DNA of 64,000 nucleotides from Phylloscopus collybita. Lineage: Eukaryota; Chordata; Aves; Passeriformes; Phylloscopidae. Position numbers and translations under genes: made by a program. The first letter of the stretch is position 1. Every line of letters begins with the position of its first letter. This document shows positions 25,001 through 36,360 of the stretch, piece after piece. The notes under the pieces were generated by a model. That model ran no database searches and had not been told where the DNA came from. It saw nothing but the letters and a program-made list of their open reading frames with translations. The stretch covers positions 4,774,001 through 4,838,000 of the forward strand of contig JAJNNQ010000006.1 of assembly GCA_027886175.1 (NCBI GenBank), written 5' to 3'.

Positions 25001-28000
25001 TGCTTTACCAGAGCAGTGTTTAACTTATCTAATGCCTCACTGCTGATTTCCTTTGTAGGGTGTTCAGATAAGTAAGCTGAGGCACAGCTAACAGAAATTA
25101 CCCTGACTACATCTTACTTGGTGTGATATTTGTAATTAGCTTTTAAGTCTATCTCCAAGACTAAAATACATTTTTTATAAGAACATGGCTCAGATTAGAG
25201 GTTCCTAGACACCAGAAAAACAGCTTCCAATAGCTACCAGGCTTAAAATGAGAAGACATTAGTGAAAACAAAGAATATACAATGACAACATCTTTGGAAA
25301 TAGTTCCCCAAATTGACAATTTTTCTTAAAGCTATCAAGGTATTCTGAAATTGCATCAAAGTATTCTGAAATCAGTTTGGAAATTGAAACTATAATAAAT
25401 GAAAAGATGACAAGTAAAAAGGTGAGTCTCATTTGAGCAGCTGAACTGCTGCACATAATAGTAACTCGTAGGAGAGATTTTTCTGTATTAGTGGTGTTAA
25501 TATCTATAATCTCCTCAATCCTTGAAATATAAGAAGGTGATCTGTAACTTAGAGTTCTTGATGAACGATCTGGGGAAAGGAAGATATGTATATTCTGAAG
25601 GTATCTTCAGTAAGTATCTTTCAGAAATTAATCCACTGTTCATGGAGAATCTGAAAATGCAGTATTGAATCTGTTTACATTTATAATTCTCTTTGCCAAA
25701 CTGGTTATATTTAGAGAGCCAGATTTGAAAAAGACATCGTTAATCATCCTTTTTGATTGATCTAATTGGAGCACTATCCAGGCAGAAAGTTAAGTAGGAT
25801 AGCATTGTGAACTTAAATTGCTAAGAGAATGTGGTTCTTCATAAAGTGACACAAGGATAATCCCATTCTGCAAATCTCTTTTGAAGGTGATAACAACACA
25901 TCAGCAATCTCGTAAATAATAGTCTAAGGGACCCTCTAATCATATGATAAGAAATATGTTACTTAGAATGGGGAAGACTCTATATGAAACTCTTAAAATT
26001 TCTTTTTTTTTTTATAATAAGATATTTATGCATCTCTATGTCCAAGTGAGAGCTCCTTAAGATGTCGAGACAACCTAAAGTTGTTTTGTTTTTTCTGAGA
26101 GCAGCATCATGAAAAGTGCTCTTCCTCCTATTCTGTCAGATGTGTTGTAAGCCTTCCATGAAGTCCAAAGTATGGTACCCTCTTACAACACCAACCTCTT
26201 GAAGTAGAGGATGATACCCAGTAGGATTTTCCATCTATCAGTACAAAACCCACATGGTTTCATTATGGCTATTAAAGGAGATTTTGAATGTAAATCCAAG
26301 GCATACTGGCAGGAATGTGGAGGAAAATACTCTCACCAAAATGGTCAGATTTTTAACAGTTCAGCATCCATGCTGCCTTTGTAATTATTTTTATGAGACT
26401 TTGCAAAGGAAAACAGGTAACATTTGAAGAGCGTTACTGCACTGATTTTGTTTTGGACAAAATCAGGCTCCTACACAGAGGCTGACAGAGTTCCATTCAA
26501 CAGTCTACCTACAGTCAAGATGCAAACAGAGCCATCAAAAGGACATAGAGCGTTCTTCAGAAACCTGTCGTCTCTCTCCTCAGAGGCACCCTTCTCGGTC
26601 AATATTTGTAAATAAGTTGTCATGTCCAAATTTGAGGCAAGCTTGCAAAGCGAAAAGCTTGGTACCTTCTATTTAAAGATTTGTACACTGAGATAATTGG
26701 CAAACAGTAAGGAAGGTTCAAATGTGTAACATATAGCGCATCACTGATACTTGGTGGTCTGACAGATGGAGATAGCTCCTTTAAATTATGGAGCTTTTAT
26801 ATTGGCATTTTTAGGAAACGTCAACAGCATGATTATATTTTCATTAATGTTTTCTTTTCTTCCCATTCATTGCTTTTGTTTGCCATAATCACTTGTTACC
26901 TCTTGTCTCTAACTATACAATCTGTTAATATTTGTATAGGCAGGCTCACAATGGTCCTGGTTAATGACTAGATTATAAGCATTGCCATACTACAATATGC
27001 AGCATTTGCTAAATGCCACAAATTAGATATGGAAATCATTGATACTATAATTATGACTAGCTCACAATAAAGTTAGTAAAAAGAATGTGAATATCATGCA
27101 AATTGTGCAAATTATTACACAGATTCAGTTAGGTTTCAGATTTAAGAGTCATTGCTTTTGTAGATGCTAGTGCTGAAACAATCCCACTGTAATATCTTTG
27201 GCACTGCCTTGATCAAGAGTGAAAATGTGCTGTATTAAGAATGTGCTTTCTAAAAGGTCCACAAGGCTGTTCTCTTCTGTTAATTACTGCAGTTTAGTTT
27301 TCCTTCTTTCTCAGGAAGTAGCTTGGGGCTCTACAACAAAGATTTACAGTTTAAAACTATCGATGTGTCTTATTGCTAAAGTTTCCCAGTCACTTCTCAG
27401 CTAAGTGCAGGGCTGGCACAGCTAGCCTTTGTATATTTGCTACCTGCAGCCCTGTGCTAGGAAGACTCTCGTATGTGGGATAGGGAAGAGACCAAAATGA
27501 CTGTTTCATGACTGTTGTATGGTCTTTTCACTGCAGGTTAGATTCAGGGCCAGCCAACTTACAGGGAAACACTGGAAATCAAGACTGGGTGTCCATTTTC
27601 TTCTTTCTCCTCTATTAGGAAGAAATGAGACATACCTTTTACTAGTTAGGCATTTTGAGTTCACTGTCAACTGTAAAATCATATTTTTGTGCCATTGAGA
27701 AAAATAGTGAAAAATTCCAAGGGCTGTGAGTTGTGTCTGGGCCACAAGTAGAGGCTGTTTCTCTACTGCAGAAGTTTTGACATTGTTGTGAATTTTGGAA
27801 GCAGAGCCTATCCCTGTCTGTGACTCACAGGTCTGATTTGCCTCCAGAACAGCAAGGCAGAGGCCAAAGACCCATCGTTGGGATCTGTGGACCAGCCCGC
27901 TGTGAGGATGGAAAATTTTCAGGTAACACAAATATTTTCTTTCTCTGATATTGTTTTTAAATGAAAGTATGTGGTTGCCATTAAATTGTAAGCATTTAAT

Positions 28001-28934
28001 TAAAGCATACTTCTGTAAGAAATGTTTTAAATTTTCCATAGTGCTCCCTGTAATCTTGAAATACTCCTTCAATATTTATTGTCTTGGACAAATGTGAACT
28101 AGAATTAACTCCATAGGCCATCATGTTTTTATTCCTTTTGAAGTGTTTTATGTCATAACAAGCAAAAAAAAAAAATCAACTAAACAAAAACCCCGCACCA
28201 CCTGTGGGAAACTGTGTAAGGATTATAGACCTCAGAAACTTGTATTTATAATATAAGGAGCGAAAAATGAGATCCAAGAGCTTTAAAAATGTGGCAGTCC
28301 ACTCTCATTTTACTGCCAGCCATTTTGATAATCTGAGCTACATAATTGCTTTGCCTGACTGAAAGGAGCCTTTAAACAGACAAGCCAATATAAATACTCA
28401 GATAGGAGACAGCTCTGCTTAATAACAGCAAGAGAAGTATAAAAGTATTTGTTTATCTCTGCTCATTTATGTCAAAATCAATTGTAATTAAACAGAAATC
28501 CAACCACAGAGGTAGTGCTTTAGCTGATTGTTCTCAATAGAAATGTCATATAGACCCGGTGTTTAGGACATGCCAAAGCACACATTATTTGTCTCCCGTA
28601 ATAAATATCTACTTATATCCTTTCCTGTTCTTTAGTAAAGACAATTGCTTGTTTCAAACAAACAAACAAACAAACAGACGAAAAAAAATTCCACCATTTC
28701 ATGTAAATTCTGTGAGGTTTTTTGGTCGTATTTTAGGAATTACTGAAGTTCTGAAAAGCAGTTAATTACATTCTCTGTTAGATATTACGTGGCATTTATT
28801 GTCCATCTGCTTACACATATGTACAGAAAACACAGATTTTTCATATCTATTTAAGGTATTAAAAATATGAAGCATAACATTATTTTATTAGTCTAAAACA
28901 AGTACTGGTGTTGGTGGAGGTTTTTTAAATAAAA
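22031..28934. other. Unique intronic sequence
   Basis: About 6.9 kb without recognised genes or transposons. The longest ORF (188 codons, antisense, 27506-28072) has no recognisable domain and is within what chance allows. A CAAA microsatellite lies at 28656-28678. Confidence 0.5.
28656..28678. repeat. CAAA microsatellite
   Basis: Five to six CAAA units (aaacaaacaaacaaacaaac). Confidence 0.9.
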
Positions 28935-29125
28935 TCATAGAATGGTTTGTGTTGGAAGGGATTTTAAATATCATTTAGTTCCAATTGCCCTGTCATGGGC
29001 AGGGACACCTTCCACTAAACCAGTTTGCTCAAAGGTCCATCCAGCCTGGCCTCAGACGCTTCCAGGAATGGCACAACCTGTTCCAGTGCCTCACCACCCT
29101 CAAAGAAAAAAATGCTGTTTTTGTG
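28935..29125 (-). mobile_element. CR1 LINE 3'-end fragment
   Basis: A clear reverse-complement CR1 3' terminus: aatcatagaatggtttgtgt, gtcatgggcagggacacctt, and gttccagtgcctcaccaccc. It is about 190 bases long and 5'-truncated, typical of avian CR1 insertions. Confidence 0.93.
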
Positions 29126-32100
29126 GTTAGACCAGACAAATATAAGCTGCAGAGAATTTTACACTTTGTTCCATTACTGAGTAAATTCTAAATGGAAATC
29201 TTTTCAATAATGAACACAAATTCACATCGTCAAGGGTGAATGGACTCGACCTCCTAAACAAGTCCGTGTGAACTCTATGTATGCATTCATAGACAGATCT
29301 TTGTCATGTGAAAAAAGGGTCATCAAAAATGTGCTTTACTGTTCTCTATAATGCAATGAAGAATAGAGCATTTCAAGAGTGAAGGAATTGTGGAACAGCA
29401 TTCTTTCAAAAAGAAGGCAGCATATATTTTGAAATGGGTCCTTTGGTTTATTTTTATTTGGACCTGTTAGCTGATAGTCATTGCAGTCAACAGAATCAAC
29501 CTACAAAGCATCCCTGACAATTAAAGCTTCCACATTTATAGAAAGGAATTAAAAATTAGTCAGTTAGAAGAAGGTGTTTATGCAATAGTAAAAACTGGAC
29601 ATCTCCCATCGAAAGAAAAAAATAAGGATATCTGAAAGATAGGGCAATTAAAAATGTGACAATTAAAAAATAACAAAAGCTACTAGTATTTTAAAATATC
29701 TAGTGTTATTCATGTTATACACAAATAGCCATATTCTTATTTAGTCTTTATCAATGAACAAATGGCCTGTGTACAGAGGTAATCAGACTTTAAATATATC
29801 TAAGATTCATTTATTTACATAAATATATATAAAAGCATGTATAAATATACGTATATTTATGTACACTCAGTCTGATTTCCCATATATGAGAATCTTGACA
29901 TTTAATATTAAATTGCATGGAGTACTTCAATACAGTCTATAGTGTTCTTCATCCTGTAAGTATAGTACATAAAATATGTCTTGGAAATTTTGCATGCTGA
30001 TGTTTACCTTACATTTGTTTTGCCGCTTTGTATATATGTTTAATTTAAATAATTAGGGACCAGCTTAATTGCAGAAAATATTGTATTTTTTTACTTGATT
30101 TTTCCACCCAGTCATTGCTTAAAAAAATAGTAATTCTTGAGCTTCTTCTTTGTTATCATTATGCAAATTTCATATAATTAGTGGGTCAAAATAAGATATC
30201 TGTTTTAGCCATTGAAAGGAGCCAGCTATCTAAAGCATTAATTAATTAACTCCATAGTGCAATATATTTAGGGTGAAATCAGTACCCATAATTAATTGTG
30301 TTCACAATATTTATAAAGAAATTGTAGGAAATTGTAGATACCACAATAAAAGAATCTTTTTCTTTTAGCTTGCAATGGAAGGCAGATGTTAAATATAACT
30401 CCTCTGGTAATAGAATAAAATATGTAAGATATGTCTTCTGCTGCACCAAAATATATACCTTGCATTACATTTTATATGTTGCCAACTTTCATCCTATACC
30501 ATCTTTAAATTTCCATCCAGAATATGTTTCCTATCTAGGCGACTGTTGTTTACAGATATCTTGTTTCCTTTTCTTTCTATGGCTGATAATTTAGCAGTTC
30601 TATTTTAGTGTATGTTCTCCCCTAAGTGCATAAAGCACTTCTGACTGTTTACCCTTAAAGCTCCAGAGATTTAGGAAAACCTCTAGACTGCTTCTGTTTA
30701 TTGTACACACATGCACTGTTAAGGGTTTATTTTCAACAGGAGGGAGACAAGCACAGAGATAAAGACTGATGGTGCATATCACTCAACCAGCACATCTTGC
30801 TGTACAGCACAGCATATAACCTATTTTACATATATATATTTATATATTTACCTTTAAATTGATTCTATTTTTTCATATGTACTAATTTGGCCCTTGGTGG
30901 TGATAGTTCACTTTGTGTTTGTAGTTTCTGCTACTAGGACAAAAATCCCTGTTCGATTTTCTTCACTGTGTGCTAACTGTTGCAGTCAAAATTACAGGCT
31001 AATGGTGAGACAAGCAGCTTATAATGTATGATAATCAATACTCAAAATCCCTTCCCTATGATGTGACATAAAAGAGTGAAATGAAAAGACAGAGATTTTC
31101 AGGGCTAGAGCACCAAAGCTCATGCAATGCAGGTGGGTTTCAATTCAAGGTCATTCCATGGTTTTTTTGTTCTTTTTGGCTTCATATTTAATTCAGTCAC
31201 TGCTACCACGTCCAGGGAGAAGAAATGGAAAGTTAGTCAATACATTGAGTAGGAATGCAAGTATAAAAATTGCTTTAACAAATACAGGAAATGAAAAGAG
31301 GAAAGAAGATAGAGCATGCAATATATGCATAAGATATATATGCTCTATGACATATATATCTTTAACTTAGAGATTGCCAGCAATTTTTTTATTTTTGTTG
31401 GCAGTAATGAATAATCTAAACACTGTGTAAGACCCCTTATCATAGCAGTGCATATGTATGCACGTGTGTGAGAGCTAAAAATATAAATCTTCAAACGTAA
31501 CTTGGTTGCAATAAATTAACCTAATGAGTGTTGAAAATCTCAAAGCATAGTATTTGGCACAGTACTGAATACCTACTGAATAAGTTTGCAGTACTTATTT
31601 CCAGTGACTGAGAACTTCTCTGATCTTTACCTTTCATCTAAGTTTGTTCGTTTCAATCTTAGTTCAGGGAATATTAATTTTTTTAAAGAAATACAGTTCA
31701 GTTGAGTTCTAGAAAAAGAATCAATGTCAAAATAAAATTTCTTAGTTCTGTATTTCATATATATATAAATGTGTGTATATATATGTGCATTGTCAATGTA
31801 AATAAAGGATAATTATATACATATATAATATTTATTTAATGTATTTTAAGGTAATATGACATAGAACTACTACCTGAAAGAGTTTCCTTCTAGTCATGGC
31901 CTTTTTGTGGTATAATAAAATAGAATGTAATGTATTTTTGTGTGAGAAAGGAAGGAGCAAAGATCTTGCTTTGATAGAGTAATTGAAAAGAGAGAAGCAG
32001 AGAAAAGTACTGGTCCATTGATTGCGCAATTCTAAGCATTTTATGGTAGCTAACATGCAGCAGGATTGTATTTTTGTCTTTTGCTATAAAGCAACAAAAT

Positions 32101-32407
32101 TCTTTAGACACATCCATATAAAGGATAGTTAAGCTTACAACATAAAAATTAGTTGGAAAGCTGGTCAGTTGTTTAGGTAAGCTTTTAAAAGTGCCAGAAA
32201 GTTTTTACTTTCAGAATTGTCATGAATTTCACATAAGAGAAAAATAACTTTAGATATTGTTAGGAAAAATCCTGAAGAAAACACCTATTTCTCCTATTTC
32301 TGTAGGATAACTACAGGAGAATTCTAAGTTTAAAAGTTAGAGGCTGAGCTTGTCACAAATCTACTCTGAAGGATCAGGAAGATGAGGGTGTTCTTAAAAT
32401 TATATTG
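29126..32407. other. Unique AT-rich intronic sequence
   Basis: No genes or transposons recognised. Notable for runs of TA-rich sequence (29805-29870, 30825-30850, 31755-31830) and a perfect 20-base palindrome at 29841-29860. Confidence 0.5.
29841..29860. repeat. Perfect 20-base AT palindrome
   Basis: ATAAATATAC followed by its exact reverse complement GTATATTTAT, with no spacer, in a TA-rich region. It is capable of cruciform extrusion. Confidence 0.9.
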
Positions 32408-32546
32408 ATTTGGTTTGTTTTGTTAAATTTTTTGTTTCTGGGTGGGTTTGGTTTTTTTTTGTTTTTGTTTTTGGTTTTTTTTTTGAGGAGGAGGTGGTTT
32501 GGTTGTTTGGGGATGCTTTTTTTTAGAGAAAGAAAGAGAGAGAGAG
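32408..32546 (+). repeat. T/G-rich tract followed by GA repeat
   Basis: About 115 bases of T and G units (TTTG, TTTTTG, GGTTTGG), then a purine run with GA units at 32525-32546. It is similar in style to the longer tract at 6358-6707. ORFs here (60 codons sense, 135 antisense) are compositional. Confidence 0.85.
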
Positions 32547-32928
32547 TAGCAGTTTCCCTTGGCTGTTTTAAAGCAGCAGCTGTTTGATGCTGTAGAAACT
32601 CTGGAAAACTAGATACGGAGAACTTTAGTGGAGGTGAACTAATGGGTGGAATGAGGTGTACAGCTATGTCCTTCATTTGTATGGCTCCCATTTCATTAAG
32701 CAATTGCCACACATATGTTGTCTCTGCAGCTATGCATACCAATGCCATCTCATTCAAGTGAAGTAAGATCAACCACAACAAACTTAAATTTCTTCCTTAA
32801 AATCTCTTCAGTTCTACCACTTTGTTACAGTCTCAAGATTAGGGTTATTTTACTCCTGCTTTTCATCATGATAATTTTAGTTTTTATTGGATACTAAAAT
32901 CATTGCGTGGATTAGTTTTCCTTGGAGA
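32547..32928. other. Unique intronic sequence
   Basis: About 380 bases in which I see no gene or repeat. Confidence 0.45.
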
Positions 32929-33885
32929 TCATAGAATCATTGAATGGTTCAGATCAAAAAGGACCTTGAAATATCTACCATGGGCAGGCATGTCCATCAC
33001 TAAATCAGGTTGCTCAAGGTCCTGTCCAACCTGACTTTGAAACCTTCCTGCGATAAGACATCCACAATTTATCTGGGAAATTTGTTCCAGTGTCTCACTA
33101 CTCTCATATCAAAGAGCTTCTACCTCCTGTATGATCTGTATCTGCGCTCTTTCAGTTTATGCAGCCTGGGACACAACTCGCTGTCTGGGCTGTGAGCACA
33201 CTCTGCTGGCTCATGTCCAGCTTTTCATCCACCAGTATCCCTAATCCTTCTCAACAGGTCTTCTCTCCATCTATCCAACCCTTAGTCTGTATTGATATTG
33301 GTAACTTCTCCAACCCAGGTGCAGGACCTTGCACTTGGACTTGTTGAACTTCATGATGTTCACATGCCCCCCGCCTCTAAAGCTTGTCACAGTCCCTTCT
33401 CTCCAGCAAACCAGATGAACCACTCAGCTTGTTGTGATCCTAGGGTGCACTCAGTTCCATGGTCTATCTCATTAATGCAGATAATAAATAATGTTGGTCC
33501 AAATGTGGACCCTGGAGGGACACCTCTCATTATGGTTTCCACTTGGACATTGAGCCATTGATTGCAACTGTTTGCAAGTGACCATCCAGCCATTACTCTA
33601 TTGATCTGACAGTCCATCATCAAATCCATCAATTTAGCACCAAGAATATTATGGCCATATCAATATTTGACCATACCAAAGGCCTTACAAAAGACTTTGC
33701 TTTGTCCACTGATGCATTCACTCCATCCTAGAAAGCCAGATTAGTTAGACACAATCTGTCCTCAATGAAGCTTTGTTGTCTGTGTCTAATCACCTTTCCA
33801 TCTTCCATATGTTCTGATACATCTTCCAGGAAGATCTGTTCCATGATTTTACCAGGCACACAGCTGAGGCTGACTCACCTCTCTG
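32929..33885 (-). pseudogene. Decayed CR1 LINE copy including part of the reverse transcriptase
   Basis: The longest CR1 here, about 950 bases in reverse complement. From the 3' end inward it has the tcatagaatcattgaatggt terminus, an internal deletion near 33155 joining the ctttcagttt block to the later tgggctgtgagcacactctg block, and then part of ORF2. The antisense frame 33387-33632 still reads the reverse-transcriptase motif GVPPGSTFGPTLF (normally GVPQGS-LGP-LF). The catalytic FADD box that should follow ECTL is deleted, and stops and frameshifts flank it. It is inactive. Confidence 0.92.
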
Positions 33886-35580
33886 AATTTTATATTTGAA
33901 GCCTTCATGTTACAACCTTTTCCTCAACAATCACTTTGTTCTGCTGTCCCTGTACCTAATTCTCTCTTGCTTTTGGTATTTTTTCAGGGTTTACACCAGA
34001 CTTAGATTTTAAAGTCTTCAAGGAAGGGAGCGCATATACAGAGTGACACTTTTCCACACAACTGTATAATTAACAAGTATTAGTTATGAGCAAATTATCC
34101 CAGTTTAACATCATAGTGACAAAATACAATTTTAGTTTAAGTCGTATTTATTCATATCTTTTTAGAAATGTGAAAAACTGTTTACACTCTTGGATTCCCA
34201 TAGATCACCTTTGGTGGTTTTTTTTCTCATGTTTCTTCAGTGCAATCATCTATTAATCAGGTGGTCATATAAGATTACTTGGAACTTATTTTCTAATTTA
34301 GAAAGATGATGATTGCTTAAATTCTCCCCATCTTTGGGTCAACTTGTTTGTTCTGCTTTTCTGAAGACTTGTTCTGCAGGTCTCTGTGGGTGTGTTTCAT
34401 CCTTATATTTAAAGGTATACCAGCAGTTTTTTGTCTAACTGGAATTCCATGCATTTTTTTTTTTAAATATTAAATTCCTAAATATAAATATATATATATA
34501 TATATATATTTAACCCGTCTGCCTGCTTTGTGAGAGAAAAATTAATAATACCTAAAGGTCAATGTATAGTTAACTGAAACCTACACATGATAAAAAGATT
34601 TATTCTATTTATTATTTTTCTTATTCCTGATACTTGGTTAGAGTTGTGAGTACAGGAAATATTGGCTCAAACATAACCTATTTAATGTAAATTACAAACA
34701 AGCTAAGGTTTTTAAAACAGAAATTTTTCTTTGAATTGTAGAATAGGAAGTATCAAAACTTCTGTTTTAGAAGCAAAGAAATCTCATTTAACTATTTTTT
34801 TAAATAAATAAGGATATAGAAATCCTATCTGAAAATATCATCAGTTCAAATAGTGTGTCACCATTTGTCATTCTTCCAAATTGTATGTATTGAGCAAATC
34901 CATTTTCACTTAGTTGCACCAAAACAAAAAAGGGGAAAACTGATTATATGATCCATACTCATGTCTAATAAAATTGCAGTATGCACTTTTTGACAAGCTT
35001 ATATTTAATGCATACTGATGGAAGATTCTAGTTCTTTGTTCTCAGCAGGAAAAGAAGGCTTTTTAAGAAAACCTTTATATTTTGTGACTGTCATACAACA
35101 TAACAATTACAAATGAAATGGAGGTGACAAAAAAAGAAAAAACAGCTTGCTCATTTTTATGAAGTGTTTATATTACCAGAAAGGCAGTCACTGCTCAGTT
35201 ATTTGATTTGAAAAATTAATCCTTATAATTCCTTTTGAGTTCCCTAAGTACTGTTCACTCTTTTCTAGTATGAGTTTTACAGAACAAAGCCTAAAAGATT
35301 TCTACAGCAGATTAGTTTACAGATGAAGCTCAATTCCACTGAGAATGAGTCTCTAATGACCCCTTTATACTTCCATTGGGCTGTGTGAATGCTTTAATAT
35401 GTGCAGAACAGAGTTAAATAAATCTATTGTCTCAACTAACAGGTTTATGCAAACCTTCTGAAATATTTTAATTATAGCTTCTTCTTTTTCTCCATAATTA
35501 AGCAACCAGATGTCAATTAAGCCCATCATGTGATGATCATAGCCTATCCATTAGCCTAAATAAATCCACTTATAATTGGA
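33886..35580. other. Unique intronic sequence before the last PCDH17 exon
   Basis: No gene or transposon recognised. A TA dinucleotide repeat lies at 34484-34509. Otherwise AT-rich unique DNA. Confidence 0.5.
34484..34509. repeat. TA microsatellite
   Basis: About 12 TA units in an AT-rich stretch. Confidence 0.92.
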
Positions 35581-35608
35581 GTTTTTCTCTTTCTCCTTTG
35601 TTTTGCAG
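35581..35608 (+). promoter_or_regulatory. PCDH17: Splice acceptor of the last PCDH17 exon
   Basis: An uninterrupted T/C-rich tract runs into TTTTGCAG, with the AG at 35607-35608. The open protocadherin frame begins directly after it, leaving a two-base partial codon, so the preceding intron is phase 1. A/T-rich candidate branch-point sequences such as cctaaat lie about 50 bases upstream. Confidence 0.9.
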
Positions 35609-36291
35609 AACAAGAAGAATGTGTTAACTGCACAGATGAATGCAGAGTGCTTGGTCATTCTGACAGGTGTTGGATGCCACAGTTCCCTGCAGCCAGTCAG
35701 GCTGAGAATGCAGATTATCGCACAAATCTCTTTGTACCCACAGTTGAAGCAAATGTTGAGACTGAGACATATGAAACTGTGAATCCCACTGGGAAAAAGA
35801 CTTTTTGTACATTTGGGAAAGACAAGAGAGAGCACACTATTCTCATTGCCAATGTTAAACCTTACTTAAAAGCCAAACGTGCCCTGAGTCCTCTGCTTCA
35901 GGAGGTTCCCTCAGCATCGAGCAGCCCAACCAAGACATGCATTGAGCCTTGCACCTCAACAAAAGGACCACTGGATGGTTGTGAAGTGAAATCAGGAGCC
36001 TTGGCTGAACCAAACAGCCAGTACTTGTCAACTGACAGTCAGTATCTATCGCCCAGTAAACAGTCAAAGGACGCTTCCTTCATTGCATCAGATCAGATGG
36101 CTAGGGCCTTTGCAGACGTGCATTCCCGAGTGAGCCGAGACTCGAGTGAGATGGACTCTGTTCTGGAGCAGTTAGACCGTTCCGCCCGGGATCTAGGCAG
36201 GGAGTCGGTGGATGCCGAGGAAGTTGTGAGAGAAATAGACAAGCTCTTGCAGGACTGTCGGGGAAGCGACCCTGTGGCCATCAGAAAGTGA
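35609..36291 (+). CDS. PCDH17: Terminal coding exon of protocadherin-17 (C-terminal cytoplasmic tail)
   Basis: PCDH17 is a delta-2 protocadherin, a single-pass homophilic adhesion protein of neurons. Its cytoplasmic tail is known to recruit the WAVE actin regulator during collective axon extension. This exon carries the last 226 residues and then TGA. It starts right after a strong acceptor, and its first two bases (aa) complete a codon split with the previous exon. Visible in the translation are the delta-protocadherin block with LGHSDRCWMP (residues 14-23 of the exon), the hexamer FCTFGK (65-70) matching the WAVE-interacting pattern (hydrophobic-x-T/S-F-x-x), a Ser/Pro-rich stretch (100-120), a doubled SQYL motif (136-139, 143-146) and an acidic helical tail ending DPVAIRK. 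The frame is open with no break. Identification rests on recalled similarity to vertebrate PCDH17, which ends in nearly the same residues. PCDH10, 18 and 19 share only the short motifs. Extracellular cadherin repeats and the membrane segment lie upstream of this window. Confidence 0.93.
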
Positions 36292-36346
36292 GGGGGAAAA
36301 TAAGGACAGGCTGGCAGTTGTGTTCCTCTTCTGCTGATTGAAAGTG

Positions 36347-36360
36347 AATAAATAAATAAA
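36347..36360 (+). promoter_or_regulatory. Triple overlapping AATAAA, proximal poly(A) signal candidate
   Basis: Three overlapping AATAAA hexamers sit 56 bases after the PCDH17 stop codon, followed by the G/T-containing ctggttgtaa. If used, this would give a very short 3'UTR. It may equally be a small AATA microsatellite. Confidence 0.4.

Larger units (their letters stand above)
1..35608 (+). other. PCDH17: Inferred intron of PCDH17
   Basis: Everything upstream of the acceptor at 35608 is taken as the last intron of PCDH17, because no other exon or gene was recognised on either strand. Short ORFs here look like chance or fall in repeats. I looked for the short upstream exons of the cytoplasmic tail and did not find them, so the intron is probably longer than 35.6 kb. 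A small exon could still be hidden. The sequence is AT-rich and CpG-poor. Confidence 0.7.

Noticed and set aside
27506..28072. 188-codon antisense ORF
   Set aside because: No recognisable domain, no promoter or splice context, and its length is within chance for 64 kb of this composition.
28656..28678. CRISPR-like spaced repeats
   Set aside because: Repeats in this window are simple microsatellites without unique spacers, and the DNA is vertebrate.
33387..33632. Active reverse-transcriptase gene
   Set aside because: Only a fragment with the GVPPGS motif remains; the FADD box is deleted and the frame is broken on both sides.
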